Origin: Glutinoglossum americanum
Taxonomy: Eukaryota; Ascomycota; Geoglossomycetes; Geoglossales; Geoglossaceae
DNA length: 64,000 nt
Direction: 5' to 3'
Assembly (NCBI GenBank): GCA_020080175.1
Contig: JAGHQL010000101.1
Span: 1-64,000 of the forward strand
Shown piece by piece: positions 33,246 to 44,894 of this stretch. How positions within the stretch are numbered: position 1 is the first letter of the stretch; each line of letters starts with the position of its first letter. The notes beneath the pieces were generated by a model. It was given only the letters and a program-made list of their open reading frames with translations, made no database searches and was not told the DNA's origin. Made by a program: the position numbers and the translations under genes.

Positions 33246-34483
33246 TGTTGTGTGAGCGAAATGTACAAAACGATTGAGCGTTCAGCTTGAGTGTTCGGAG
33301 GTTGCTTGTCCTTATGCGTACTTTCCGTTTAGTATGTTGTGTATGGGAATTATGCAAATTGCGAACGAGTCGGTGGCGATTGTGGGACACGAGAGGATGT
33401 CCAAATGATTTAGTTGGCCAGCCGACGCAAATGTGATAGCTTAACGAAGGAGCACGAACTATATTGACGGCATCAAACGAGCGTTCCGTAGAAGATCTGC
33501 ACGAGGGCGGAGAAGCAAGGAGTTGACAAGATAACGAGCGATGGTGACGGCCGACCAACCGTCGACAAAAGCCGATATTCAGAGGCGATATCTGAGAAGG
33601 ACTTCAGTTTTAGGCTATATTGAGGATGCTGACTGAAAGAGCGGCAGTGAGGAGGTTGACAAATCCTTAAGAACCTGTCTAGTCGAACCGGTAGGGATCG
33701 AAAATGGTACGAAGGGGGTGGATGGGTCGCAAGAATAAAGAGCGCTAATCAGGGAGTGTGATGAATTATTCTTCGGAGCTCCGACCGGCGCCATTAGAAC
33801 AGCTCCGCACTGACTTACTGACTTGTTGGCCACAGTGTCTTCAAGAATTTTCTTATTGGGGCTCTGGATTCTGGGCTGGACCTGCAGGCTGCTTAACACC
33901 CTGGAGATGGCATTTTATTGGCGGTTGCGGCAGCCAAGGTTATTGCATCGCGCGGCTGCCAATTCCGGGCATGAATCCTCCCCGCAAAATTAATCTCAGT
34001 CGTGTGCCCAATCTATTTTTCTGAACTTGGTAGGGGGTGGATAGATTTCTTGCCGGAATGCTTTTTTCAGAGATGCCAGAGCATGATAATGAGCGGTGTT
34101 CCGTACTCCATATGGAGGGCGCCGCTTAGCGTATGTCCTCGGCTTGAACTACAAAGAGCAAGTATAGAGTCAAGCATGGTTCCGTATCCCCTTGGGCCCC
34201 AAAAGTAAATCCCACGACACCAATGTAGACTGCCTGGCGGGTCTTGGTGTGACCGGCAGCCATCCCGACGCATTGATCCCCTATGTTCCACAGAATTTCC
34301 TGCTCCACAAATCATTGTTCGCGTCGGATAGGAAAGACCAGATAGTGATGGTGATGAGATGCGCAATTACGTACGGAGTATGCGGGGGCGATGGCCAGGC
34401 ACGGGCTTATCACTGGAGCAAGAGGACCCCACCACTGCATAGCTGCTCGGCTCTGAATTTTAAACAAACGACGTCTCACCATT
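33246..34483. promoter_or_regulatory. Divergent intergenic region, 1.2 kb
   Basis: Separates the divergent anchored-protein gene (minus, start 33245) and the nucleoside hydrolase gene (plus, start 34484), so it holds both promoters. Short frames on both strands have no motif. The bases just upstream of 34484 (TTAAACAAACGACGTCTCACC) include a CRE-like palindrome GACGTC at about 34470. Confidence 0.45.
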
Positions 34484-36212
34484 ATGGCTCCCATCCGACG
34501 TATTATTATTGACACTGATCCTGGGTAAGAAGGCCTTTGACTACATCTCTCTCCAGGCTTCATCCTGGAAGTGCTCACAAGTGTGTAGTGTCGACGACAT
34601 CCTCGCCATACTTCTAGCTCTCGCTGCGTCTCCCCAGGAAGTGGAGGTTATCCTCCTATCCGTCACCTTTGGAAATACTGACCTGCAAAAGTGAGCATCT
34701 ACTTAGTCTTCTTTTGAGCTCAGCTACACTCTGTCGAGCCCGAGTTGACCTCTCATAAAGCTGTCTACGCAATGCGGTGTCAATGTTCCACGTTATCGAG
34801 AAGGAGCTTGAATGGCGTAGGAACCGTGGGCAATTGGAAGGCTTTGATAGCCTGAAAGTCTTCAAGCCTATCGTTGCTGTTGGCGCGGAGCAGCCACTGG
34901 AAGATCAGTTGTTGATGGCGGATTACTTCCGTGCGTTCTTAAACAATTGGTTTCAGAAACAGCTGCCTGTGTGGTGCTGACTCAAATTCAGATGGGGTGG
35001 ACGGTTTAGGGGGGGTGCATTCGACTGTAGGTGCTTCTGAACATTGGCTGTCTCGTCTATCCAATTCACTAGTTAACATTTCTAGCATCCGCATTTGACG
35101 CCAGATGAGTCATGGAAGACCCTCTTTGAAAAGACTTCATGCGAAGAAGATGGGCAAGTCATTGCGCCCCAGGATTCAGTTTCTTCTATACCCTCGTTCA
35201 CGGCTTCGAAATTGGTAGCACATAAGGAGATACTACGAGTCTTGCGTGAAAACGAACTGGACACGATCACTATTGTTGCGATTGGGCCGTTGACGAACCT
35301 TGCACTAGCTGCAGCAGAGGATCCAGAGGCATTCCTAAGGGTGAAGGAAGTGGTCGTGATGGGTGGAGCGGTAGATGTCGAAGGAAATGTGAGTGCCCAG
35401 AAATCGTTGTCTTCGCTGGTTTAGCCCTTCTAACTCTAGGGAAATAGATAACGCCTGTTGCAGAATTCAACTGTTTTGCAGACGTAAGCTATGCACATGC
35501 TCCCCCCGGCCGGGTTGTGGGTAACATTGTCTTAGGCCGTTGCTTCTGCTCGCGTCTACGCGCTCACCTCTCCTGATCCCTTAAGTACGCTTCCTCCCTT
35601 GCCGCCTCCATCTTCACATACCCCCAGCCCCGCCAAGACCTCGCTAGGGCCTTATCCGCCCAATTTATCACGCCCTCTGAAACTCACGCTTTTCCCGCTG
35701 GACATAACCACCGGACATCTACTGATGAAATCGGACTTTGAGGCGAAAGTCAAGCCTATCGCTGGGCTGGGAAGTCCGTTGGCTGAGTGGGTGTGTGCTT
35801 TTGTCGAAAGAACTTTTCAGAAGATGGAGAGTTGGAGTGTTGTGGGAGGTGAAGTAGGACTGAGCTTGCATGACCCGCTTTGTATATGTTCGCAATCCTT
35901 CTCTTCTACTATAATGATCTAAGCTCTAATTACTGGCACAATCCAGGGTACATCCTTACCTCCACTTCACCCACTTGGATCCTCTCTCCCTCCTCTCCCG
36001 AAGACGTCCGCGTCGAGTGTGCTGGCCAATGGACACGGGGTATGTGCGTCGTAGACCGCCGCCTCCGCCGTAAAGCCGCAGACGGAGAAGAGATTATCGG
36101 TGATACAGACGGCTGGCTGAACCCGCGGAAAGGCAATCGCGTAAGGAGGATGGCGGGGAGTCCTGGCGAAGACGCATTTGCGCATTACCTCCTAGAGAGG
36201 ATTTTCGGGTAG
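34484..36212 (+). CDS. Inosine-uridine preferring nucleoside hydrolase
   Basis: Eight-exon model, 434 aa: 34484-34524, 34589-34690, 34761-34930, 34992-35026, 35086-35388, 35448-35483, 35536-35887, 35947-36212. The family cleaves the N-glycosidic bond of ribonucleosides. The Ca-binding N-terminal motif IIIDTDPGVDD is split by intron 1. DGLGGVHSTHPHLTP, ITIVAIGPLTNLALA, VVVMGGAVDVEGN, ITPVAEFN and LHDPLC follow in family order, giving the expected catalytic aspartates. It has a Ser/Pro insertion after SPDPLS (about 255-275). There is no signal peptide, so it is probably cytosolic, in nucleoside salvage. Exons of 35 and 36 nt were placed by motif continuity and phase. Confidence 0.9.
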
Positions 36213-36565
36213 GTTCAAGTTGGCTTGTTTGAGCGTTCGATCGTTTGGTATAGTATAGTGGGCGTCGGGCTGGGGAAATGAAAACGCAGGGAGTACATGC
36301 ATTCAGAATCGGTAGAACCAATAGAGGAGGTTGAGTTTCCAAAGAAGATAAAGGGTTTTGCGGGCTAGTAAAGCTGTTTTCCCCGAGAATCGGGTATGCA
36401 AAACCTCGTTTCACCGGGTGGCTCCCTTGATTGTGTAGTGCGGGCGACTGGCTTCGCATATATCAAGGAGGCATCTCACGCATTCTCGGGGACGGCGGTC
36501 CTAGATATCGATGGATGGGACGAATGGTAATACATACATACGCGATTATATACAAAACCCCCTCC
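36213..36565. other. Tail-to-tail spacer
   Basis: 3' flanks of the nucleoside hydrolase and the rhomboid genes. Nothing else was seen. Confidence 0.5.
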
Positions 36566-38478
36566 TCACCACCTCCCTTCCCTAACCCTATCCAACCATC
36601 CCTTCTCCCCCCTCTTCTTCCTCCTCTCCTCCTCCACCCTCCTCTTCTCCCCAATAATCCACGCCCCCACCAACCCTCCCCCATACCCCCCTAAATGCGC
36701 CCAGTGATCCACTCTCCTCCAACCCCTCCAAACACCCACAAGCTCGACCCCAACCAACGCCGCCAAAACCCCCATGCCCGACAACTGCGGCAACCAATCT
36801 TCGGGGACGAACAAGAGCTTGAACCCCTCGTTCCAGTGTATCGAAAACCACGCCGCCAGGATCCCGGCCACGGCGCCCGAGGCGCCGAGGGACGAGGTGG
36901 TGAGGCGATTCCCGAGCACCGCAGCGACGAGCGACGTCCACGATCCCAGCGCCCCGCCCGCGAAATAGACGCCCAGAAACCCGCCCCTCCCCACATCCTC
37001 GTGGACCCTGGTGCCCACGACCCAGAGGACCAGCATGTTCATGAGCAGATGCCGGACCTGCTGATGGCTGAACATGTTCCCGAGGAGGCTCCACGCGAAG
37101 GGGTACCCGGGGACGCTGATGAAGTAGCGGTTCAGGAACGGCCAGGCGGGCGGGAAGCGCCAGAGGAGGAAGGTTATGGAGTTGAGGGATATGAGGGTTA
37201 GGAGGGTCGTCGCGGTCGGGGGGGTGTCCGGGAAGAGCCGGGAGGTTGGAGTAGGGGCCGTGTAGGCTGTGAGTAGGAAGTAGGAGATCAGGAGGACGGG
37301 AAGAAGGAGGAGGGTACTGGGGAAGAGGCGGCGGAACTAAATGGGCGGGGAGGAGGGTTAGTTGGGGGGGGGTTCGCGGGATTTTTTAGGGGGAAGGGGT
37401 GGTACTTTGCTCATTTCTGGGGGAGAGGTGTCTTTTGTGACGGTGGCGCGTTCGCGGTAGTAGGCTACCCATTCAGGTTCTTTCTGCTCAGCTGTGGGGG
37501 GATTAGGTGTGGTTAGCTAGTTGTTCATCTATCCCTTGCATCTGGAGATTTGTTCCTGGGGTCATGACAGGAGATGGGGAGGTGCGTACTCAGCTCGCCG
37601 ACCCTCCCGCTGTTACCCGGTTGAATTGTCGTTGATTGTTTATTCTCCACTTTTAGTGAATCTTCCATTTCCTTCTTTTTCCTCGCGTTTTCCTTCTCCT
37701 TCCTCTTCTCCTCCTTTTCATATGTCTCCCTAATAACCTCTAACCCGCTTTTCCCATACACACTCCCCCCCTTAACCCCCTCCTGCGGCTTATAGTACAG
37801 CCCTAGCCTCTCAGCCCTCTCCCTCAACTCTCGCTCCTCCTCCCCCTCCATTACAGCTTCCTCATCAATAGGATAGTTTTCCCGTAACCATTTTAACGCC
37901 GGCTCTGCGAGGTGCGGTTGGAGGAGAGGGAATTCGCTATCAGGAACGGAGAGGAGTCCGTGGAGACGTCGACCGTGTTGGATTTTTAGGGTTAGATTGC
38001 CGAGGGGGGGGGAAACGGTGGAGGGGAAGATTTTGGAGAGTTCGGAGGGCGTGAGCGGAGTGGCGCGGAAGGGGACGCCTTTGTCGGGATCGTAGGATGG
38101 GAGAGATGTGCGGTTGGGTGGGGGGTTGCCCTTGGGGGGTCTGGCCGGGGGTTGGGGCTTAGGACGGCGATTCTTGGAGGTTGCGAAGGTGGCGCGGGGC
38201 GGTGATGTAGCAGGTAACAGTGTTTGTATCTGAAGCGGGATGAGGATACCGACAGCAGAATGGCATTGTAGCAAACCAACACCATCTAGCCTTCGCCGGA
38301 ATGGCTTAGAGGTTATAGAGAAATGCCGGATTGACTGGTTGACATGCTGGGGGTATCTGAACAGCATCATCAGCGGCGCCACGCCATCGCCGAACAACGG
38401 GCGAGAAGTCCATTGTCCGCGGGCCACGGCGGTGATCGAGTCCCGCAGCAGTGCCGGCATGGCATTAGCCATCGCCAA
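36566..38478 (-). CDS. pcp1: Mitochondrial rhomboid protease (Pcp1-like)
   Basis: Three-exon minus-strand model, 581 aa: 38478-37590, 37491-37406, 37336-36566. The N terminus is rich in Arg and Ser with few acidic residues (QSIRHFSITSKPFRRR), a likely mitochondrial presequence, followed by a Pro-rich segment. The last exon gives the rhomboid core: a first membrane helix (TLLLLPVLLISYFLL), the loop GYPFAWSLLGNMFSHQQVRH, the HLLMNMLVLWVVG helix, the serine nucleophile in SLGASGAVAG and the catalytic histidine in DHWAHLGGYGGG. Pcp1/PARL-type enzymes cut single-span proteins in the inner mitochondrial membrane. The long N-terminal extension is typical of filamentous ascomycetes. It shares a 274-bp divergent promoter with the gene at 38753. 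Confidence 0.88.
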
Positions 38479-38752
38479 CCTGGGGCGTTTGCTGTGTGCT
38501 TTCCTAGCGTTGATGCAGAAAAATATAATTATTTTGGCTGGAAACGGAAATATGGAGATGGGGAGAAATAAATTTCAAGCGCACAGACCAATTATCGACC
38601 ACCGAAGTTCGATATTTGGGTGTTAGTATTCGCCGTCGCCCTTTGAACGATTCTTCTGGTTTTAAGATATTTCTATATAGCCTCCGAGTAGAGCCTCTCG
38701 GTGGTTTCAGAGAGGGTAGGATCTCTACAACTTCTTCGTCCTGTAAACAACA
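38479..38752. promoter_or_regulatory. Short bidirectional promoter, rhomboid / Tma17-like
   Basis: Only 274 bp separates the ATG of the rhomboid gene (minus) from that of the Tma17-like gene (plus). Both promoters must overlap here. No canonical TATA box is evident. Co-regulation is inferred from spacing only. Confidence 0.5.
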
Positions 38753-39325
38753 ATGGGCACCCCGATCACCCTAGTAAATATCCACAACTACCCCCTCATT
38801 CCTGCATACATACATACTAACCCCTCACAAAACCAGACAGCATTCATCGCCGCGCTCCCCCCTCTCCCGCTCTCAACTCTCCGCCTCAAAGCCCACGAAC
38901 TCCAATCCAACATCGCACACCTAACGTCCTCGAACGTCCAGCTGGAACCCTACGCTGACGCCGGGGACGAGGTATGCAGAGAGGCTATCGTGGAGAATAG
39001 AGATGTGATCGGGAGGATGGAGGAGAGGCTGGGGGCTGTGAGGGCAGAGGTCGAGAGGAGGGGGTGTAGGTGGGAGGAGGAGTGGGGGGTTGTGGATGGG
39101 GTGAGTGGGGAGGCGGGGGTGGAGGGTGATGCGGGGGAGACGACGGAGGTTAATGGACGGGCTATAGAGGGGGAAGGGGAGACGAATGAGAACTCTGGGG
39201 TTGTGGATGGATCGGAGACTCAGCAACAACAACAACAGCAGCAGCAGGAGAGAAGAGGTCTATCGGACTCAGAACTGTCCCTAGCGTTGCGACAACGCCT
39301 ATCAGAAGAAGGCATAGACCTCTAA
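38753..39325 (+). CDS. tma17: Tma17/Adc17-like proteasome assembly chaperone
   Basis: Single-exon frame, 190 aa. The N-terminal half resembles fungal Tma17: LPPLPLSTLRLKAHELQSNI, HLTSSNVQLEPYADAGDEVC, REAIVENRDVIGRMEERLGA. It is mostly helical and likely a helical hairpin. Yeast Tma17 (Adc17) helps pair Rpt6 with Rpt3 during 19S base assembly and is induced by proteasome stress. The C-terminal half is Glu/Gly-rich, has a Gln run, and ends SLALRQRLSEEGIDL. The assignment rests on remembered family pattern, so the symbol is tentative. A generic small coiled protein is the alternative. Confidence 0.6.
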   Translation: MGTPITLVNIHNYPLIPAYIHTNPSQNQTAFIAALPPLPLSTLRLKAHELQSNIAHLTSSNVQLEPYADAGDEVCREAIVENRDVIGRMEERLGAVRAEVERRGCRWEEEWGVVDGVSGEAGVEGDAGETTEVNGRAIEGEGETNENSGVVDGSETQQQQQQQQQERRGLSDSELSLALRQRLSEEGIDL

Positions 39326-39998
39326 CCTTCCACCCTTTAAGAAAAAAAAAAAAAAACCTCGGCGTTCAGGCTCTACTCGGGACTTACATACGGCAGTGGC
39401 TTTTATACCATAATAGTAAAACGACCAAATCCCGGGAAGGCTATTTTACATAGTCTGTCTATCTTTCATCATTCCTTTATTTTCAAATATCGGTTTGGAC
39501 CATAGGGGAGAGATCCATTATTATTTCTCATCCCTATTTTCCTACCCCTGCTAGCTCACCGGGCATCCCCACACTCCAGACGCTCCAAAATGGCTCTTAA
39601 TCCTCCCCCCAATCTCATTACCCCTTCTATTCTTACATAGACAATACCCTCTCTCTGTCACTAGGAAGACCTTCCCCAGTGACTATCCAACGGAGCGGAT
39701 AATAGCAATAAGATAAAGGGTTAGGTTTTGATAACACAGCTCCTCCAGATTGAAGTAAGGGGAAGCAAAATTAAAAGAAAAAAATTGCGAGAGCATGAGG
39801 GGGAAAGTATCTTGGGGTATTTCTTGAATTAAAGCACCTACCCTATCCTTGTGGAGGAGAGCCTCGAGATGGGAATTAAAAGATGTGGCATGTGGGGTAT
39901 TTGGCGAGAACAGCAACAAGGGATGGAGGAGAGAATCGGGGGGAAATATAGTCGGGCGAGAGGGAGCCGTGTCTCCGGTACATCCAAAAGGCGGGTCA
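39326..39998. other. Tail-to-tail intergenic region
   Basis: 3' flanks of the Tma17-like gene (an A run at about 39341-39356 may mark the poly-A region) and of the PhoD gene. A 112-codon minus frame (39683-40021) shows no motif and is not called. Confidence 0.45.
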
Positions 39999-42337
39999 TC
40001 AGTGCTGTTGAAAAGTTTCACTTTCCACTTTGGGAGGCCGGACTAGGCACGGGACTACCCACATACAAGTTAGTTCCTCACCAACCCTACCTATCACCTC
40101 CACTCACTGGACGTCCCCAAATGGACAAGGAAACACGAGAAGAGCATCCACTCACTAGTAAACCCATAGCCCTCAGTCCTCCCATCCCTATCTCTGTTGG
40201 CGTTAATCTCAACTCTATAGGTAATATCTAACCCTCCGCCATCCCCCAACTCTGCAAAAATTCCGCTCTCGTCTACGCCCGACGCAGCAGGGTGGTCCGT
40301 CCCCGCTGCTTCCTCGCCGGCATGGAGAGCGGAGCGCCCGCTTTTACCAGTTGCGGTTGCCGTGGTGGTATTGGAAGGTAGAAAAGCGTTCTTGTTGTCG
40401 CCGCCGTTTGCAACAAGGGCACGGTGGGGGTTGGTGGATTCGGTAATGATGGCGAAGTTTCGGGAGGGCATGGCGCAGCGGTTGTATTTTGCAGTCTTTG
40501 TAGAGTCTCCTGGGTCTTTGTTAAATAGATCCAGGAGAGTCTCATCGGTTTCTTTATCGAGATGATGGATCTTGTTCCGTCGGGCTATCATGTTCGCAAT
40601 CGCTTGCGGGGGCGGCTTGTTCGTGATGGCGGAACTGATGACATTGACCATATACCGATGGTCCTGTATCGTGGGGATTTTAAGGTCTGGTTCGCTATAA
40701 AGACGACCCGCTGCTGCCAGATGCACGTCCCCACCGAGAATGGTGATGCGGACGCTATGCTGTTGCATAAGCCCTTGAAGGCGGTGGAGAAACAGGTTCC
40801 GTTCACGCTTGTGTGTTTGTGCGGTGTAGTGGTCATCGAGGTCATCGAGGAGGTCGACTTCGCCATCGAATTTGTTGAAGAGGCTGTTAGCGATACCGAA
40901 GCGCTTGTTGAAGAAACGTATCAGGCCAACGATCGGGGATCGAAAGATGTTTTCGAGCCAGACGAGGCGCGGATAGGCGATCGGGACGCCCAGGAGGATA
41001 ATGAGGTGTTTGATCTCACCGGGAGTCCGCCCGAGTTCAAGGTTGAGGCGGTCGAAGATTAGGTCATAAGTCTCGTCATAATTGACCTTATGGCGTGTGC
41101 GTTCCGTCCTTGCATCCACTCCCAAGAAAGCAATTCTCTTACCCAACTGCGTATAGATGTTCCGGCTTTTCTGTGTGAGATAGGGGCCAGGGCTATTCCC
41201 TAGTATCCAGCTGGGGTCAATCTCCGTCTCTGGCATCACGTACGCATTATATCCATCTCTCATAGAGTCGAGTCCAGTGCCATGGTTGGTTATACGGGGC
41301 GCACTCAAGATATTACTCGCCACTGGCGGAGGTGTATGGTGTTGAAAGAGCATATAATATTTAAAAGCAATATGTCCGATACCCACGAAAACTGGGGTCC
41401 TCATAAAATGATCCGTATAGCTTCCAAATCCATCAATGATATCATGGTCATCCCAGATGTTCACTTGGGGTATCTGCCCATTGGCCGTCGCAAACGGCTC
41501 TGTCATGAACCAATTCACATAGTTGTTGAAAAAATAATCATCACAGCCCTGTCTGAGCTGCTCATCGAAAGGGTGGATCCGTCTCTGGTGAGGACTCTTC
41601 TCCTCCGCCCATTCCCTTAAAGGCCCATCGACTCTAATGTGGTCATTGTAAAGCTGATCCCCCCCGCCAATCATTACATGGAATGGCTTGCGTTTGTGGA
41701 TACGCAAGACGTCGTTCCAGAGCGTAAGCCCGGCCCAAGCGTCCACATCTGTGCCTACGGAAAAGCCGTTGCAGGAATTGAACATTATACGCATAGATTG
41801 GTGCTTCGAAGGGACGTAGAAATCGCGGGATATGAGATCATTGCTCACTGAGCCAGAGCCGTAGTGTGCACCCGGCAAGTCATATCCCCAATGTGCCTCA
41901 TTCTCTTGCAGGGGGATTTCTAGGTCGAAACGCCAGAAAACCATCTGGACGTCCTCAAAGAGCTTTTTGGCGGGGACGTTGGTTGTTGACTTGACGGATG
42001 CGTAGCTTCCACCTTCAGACCCGTCTGTAATTTGCCCGTCGAGTCCATTACTCATTGTATTCTCGCTGATACCATCTCCACCTATTCTACCAACACAACT
42101 CAATCTTAGCCCCGGTGTCCCTGATCCAGAATTCATCACTACAAGTACCGATCCATGCCAGAGCCGAGTATTGTCAGACGCGGTGCTCATCCTCGTGTAC
42201 CGAATCAGTGGCCCACACTTAATCTCTAAATCTCCTGTCCGACCCACACCTTGATTACCTGAAGACTGCCGAACCCCATCACTGCTGTGTTGACGATTGT
42301 GCGAACCCGGCAGCCTTTGTTCTCGAGGCTGAGACAT
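39999..42337 (-). CDS. PhoD-type metallophosphatase domain protein
   Basis: Large first exon from 42337 with a proposed small last exon: 42337-40156 and 40042-39999, giving 741 aa. The 113-nt intron has donor GTGAGT, branch-like GGAACTAACT and acceptor CCTAG, and total length is divisible by three; without splicing the frame ends at 40094 (747 aa) with an atypical tail. Metal-site motifs of the PhoD-like fold are visible: FNSCNGFS (about 185), MIGGGDQLYND, NIWDDHDIIDGFGSY and ILGGDVHLAA, plus FLGVDARTER. The N-terminal 130 residues form a beta-rich domain found in the fungal family. There is no signal peptide, so it is likely cytosolic. Substrate unknown. Confidence 0.85.
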
Positions 42338-42997
42338 AATTGGGTTGGTTCTGACCGTTCGCAGGATGGCCGGCTGTGACGATAATAATATATAACAAGC
42401 AAGAAGGTAGTATGATTAAGTTGTGATGAAAAGTGGCAATAATAGCGAGGGAGAGCCAGTGTTCGTAGTATATGTCACGCCCTTGCTTCCTATAGCCCCC
42501 GGAATGAAGATTAATAAAACGATGTGTCTCCCGAGCAACGGCAGGCAGCGGCGGTGAATTCCGGTCAGACAGAAGGGGGTTATGAGGGGTTATGAGGCCG
42601 GGCGCTCTACTAGGCAGTTGGCAGATAAAAACTAGGAAACGAGGCAGCTAAGAGTATTGTTAAAGGAAGGAATGCTGCTAATTCTTGTGCCTGGGAGGGA
42701 TCGATCGGCCGAGATGAGGATGCGAGCACAAATCCCATTGTCGAAACCAGCCACAACAAGCGACGATGCACCACCATATGCGCCAAGTCGCGACCCGCTA
42801 GGTCGATGCTTCAATCTCTTGGCCAATCACCCGTAACAACACCACTGTCGGAACTTATCAACAATATTTACTAGAGGAAGCTATGATGATAGCTTAGAAA
42901 TGCTGAGAGGGCACCGCGGTATATGCAGTCGCGTTGTGAGTGATCCGTCACTTCACGTATGAATTATTATTACTTTTGTCGCCGCAATTTGCCAAAG
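42338..42997. other. Intergenic region between PhoD and ccc1
   Basis: Upstream of the PhoD gene (minus) and 3' of ccc1 (minus). No gene, RNA or repeat recognised. Confidence 0.45.
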
Positions 42998-44098
42998 TCA
43001 CTCAAACACCTTTACCAGTCCCATCGCCGCACCTGCCGCCAACCCGCCCACGACCACCATCTGCACCCCACCCCGAACACCACTCCACACATTATGCCTA
43101 CCCACCCACCCCTGCACAATGCACGTCTTGATATACCCAAATGCGAACAGCGATATGGCCATGACTATAACGCTCCACCACAGTGCCCGAAGCACCTCGT
43201 TCTTGCCCACAAAAAAGTACGGCAGCAACGGTACAAAACCGCCAATGAAATAACCCAACGCAATTGTTATTGCCGACATGAGCGCACGGTTGGCCGGTGG
43301 TGGAGGGAGGTTGTGGTAGAACTTCATGATGAAGCATTGGAGGAGCTGGGCAGATTCTCCGAGATGCTCCGCAATGGGTTCCATCATTCGGTGTGGAATG
43401 TGGTATGAAGAGAAGATGTGGTAGATTAGAGCCGTGGTTTGTTCCGGGGACCTGTCGATCAATTCCTGAGTTTCCTTGAATGTGGCGTTGTAGGACTCAC
43501 TACAGACGGAAATAGGGAAGTTAGCACCACCACGTCTCGCGAAGGATAACAAGGGCAGCCCATACATCTCACTTTGCGCCCCTAGATAGCCTCCGAGGCC
43601 CATGGAAATAGCACCCGCAGTCAATTCAGCCAGTCCACCAAAAATAACCACTTTAACATCCCCCAGGGTCGACAACCCCGCCGTCAGGGCAAACGGGACA
43701 GTCAGACCATCAGACAGGCCGATAATAGCATCTGAAATGATCTTCGGATCGACCTTCGCCCGCGTCTGCGACGAACTCTCTGAATCTCCATCAAAACCAC
43801 GTCCGGTGCGAGACCGCTTGATGGAAGGGCGTGAAGAGAGCAGGTTCTCTCTCTGCTGAGCTTCCAGATCGACGTCGGTAGCTTCATCATCTCGGTGTTC
43901 GATATCCGATTTCCGGCCTGGGCCATCCAAGGGTTCCTCTAGCTGCGCACGGCACTCCTGCGAGCTACTGGAGCTTGGAGGATGATTCGCAATGGCTCCG
44001 TAACTTCCTCCCGATCGCGAAGGCGACCGATGGGCTTCTCTTGACGGCGGCCGTTTCGTTAAACCGAAGAGCAGGTTCTTTAAAAAGACGATGGACAT
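42998..44098 (-). CDS. ccc1: Vacuolar iron/manganese transporter Ccc1 (VIT family)
   Basis: Two-exon model, 344 aa: 44098-43566 and 43499-42998; the 66-nt intron (donor GTATGG, GTGCTAAC branch) joins GAQSE to ESYNATFKETQE, as the family needs, although the frame is also open through the intron. The VIT1/Ccc1 core has DAIIGLSDGLTVPFALTAGL (helix 1, with the transport Asp and Glu region), ELTAGAISMGLGGYLGAQSE, the cytosolic metal-binding helices with MMEPIAEHLG, and three C-terminal helices (SAITIALGYFIGGFVPLLPY). It moves cytosolic Fe(II)/Mn(II) into the vacuole. The start at 44098 (MSIVFLKNLLFG) is preferred; an in-frame ATG at 44263 would add 55 atypical residues. An iron-regulatory site lies upstream. 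Confidence 0.9.
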   Translation of the reverse strand: MSIVFLKNLLFGLTKRPPSREAHRSPSRSGGSYGAIANHPPSSSSSQECRAQLEEPLDGPGRKSDIEHRDDEATDVDLEAQQRENLLSSRPSIKRSRTGRGFDGDSESSSQTRAKVDPKIISDAIIGLSDGLTVPFALTAGLSTLGDVKVVIFGGLAELTAGAISMGLGGYLGAQSEMYGLPLLSFARRGGANFPISVCSESYNATFKETQELIDRSPEQTTALIYHIFSSYHIPHRMMEPIAEHLGESAQLLQCFIMKFYHNLPPPPANRALMSAITIALGYFIGGFVPLLPYFFVGKNEVLRALWWSVIVMAISLFAFGYIKTCIVQGWVGRHNVWSGVRGGVQMVVVGGLAAGAAMGLVKVFE

Positions 44099-44259
44099 TA
44101 CGCTCTGTTCTCGATATTCTCCGGAGATATTAACACTGGGAGGTATCCATAGCAAATGTCCGTCTGAGAGGAATCGACCTTTTTGTGGTTCCGAGCAATG
44201 CTTGTATACATCTTGCTGGTTAAAAAGAGTATAGCGTTGGGGAGGAGGCGGCCTCAGGG

Positions 44260-44279
44260 CCAATCAGAAGCTTCGTAAT
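44260..44279 (+). promoter_or_regulatory. CBC:HapX-like bipartite site upstream of ccc1
   Basis: CCAAT at 44260-44264, then 12 bases, then AAT at 44277-44279. This fits the CSAAT-N12-RWT motif described for joint binding of the CCAAT-binding complex and HapX at the iron-storage transporter gene cccA in Aspergillus. It sits 162 bp upstream of the preferred ccc1 ATG. With that role, iron excess would raise and starvation would repress ccc1. The match is short and could be chance. Confidence 0.5.
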
Positions 44280-44894
44280 TGTAATGATTTGCTTCTAGGC
44301 CGAACTAGGAATTTCCGCCAGTCAGGTGGTATGACGTCCACCTTTCCGGCCCTGCGGCGACCCGCCATGTCCTACACTCGTAGTTCTTCTCGCAATGATC
44401 CGCAGATGCAATGAAGCTTATGGGGTCTGTGGGTTGATTTTCGTTGGATCGACTCACCCGAACGGCTGGATGGCCTTATCGGTCATCTGCGAGGTTGTTG
44501 TCTCTGCTGGCATGATTCTGCCCGTTCTACATGTATCCTCCTTCACGATAAATTCGAGGGAATCCCTAACTAACCCCCATAGAAATTAGAGTGTCCTACT
44601 GAGGATACTAGGCAGAGGACAAGTTTACCTTGCACGTTTAGCCTTCCGGGTAATTGGCCCGAGATGGTTGCATTGCAGGGGGAGGGGCCGAAGGCTAATC
44701 GGAAACGCCAACAGATCGCCCCTTGCTACCCCGTATGCGAGAGATCTTAATGATCTGTTAGAGCACTCCAACCCTGAACGTATCTACACAGATCCCTGGT
44801 TTATGGTAATGGTACCTGAACCGACCTCCAGTCATGTGAAACGGATGTCGCATGGGGATGATCTACGAAACGCCATCATATCGCATTCATATCA
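44280..44894. other. Intergenic region upstream of ccc1
   Basis: Contains the rest of the ccc1 promoter and the 3' flank of rad10. The short plus frames are not supported. Confidence 0.45.
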
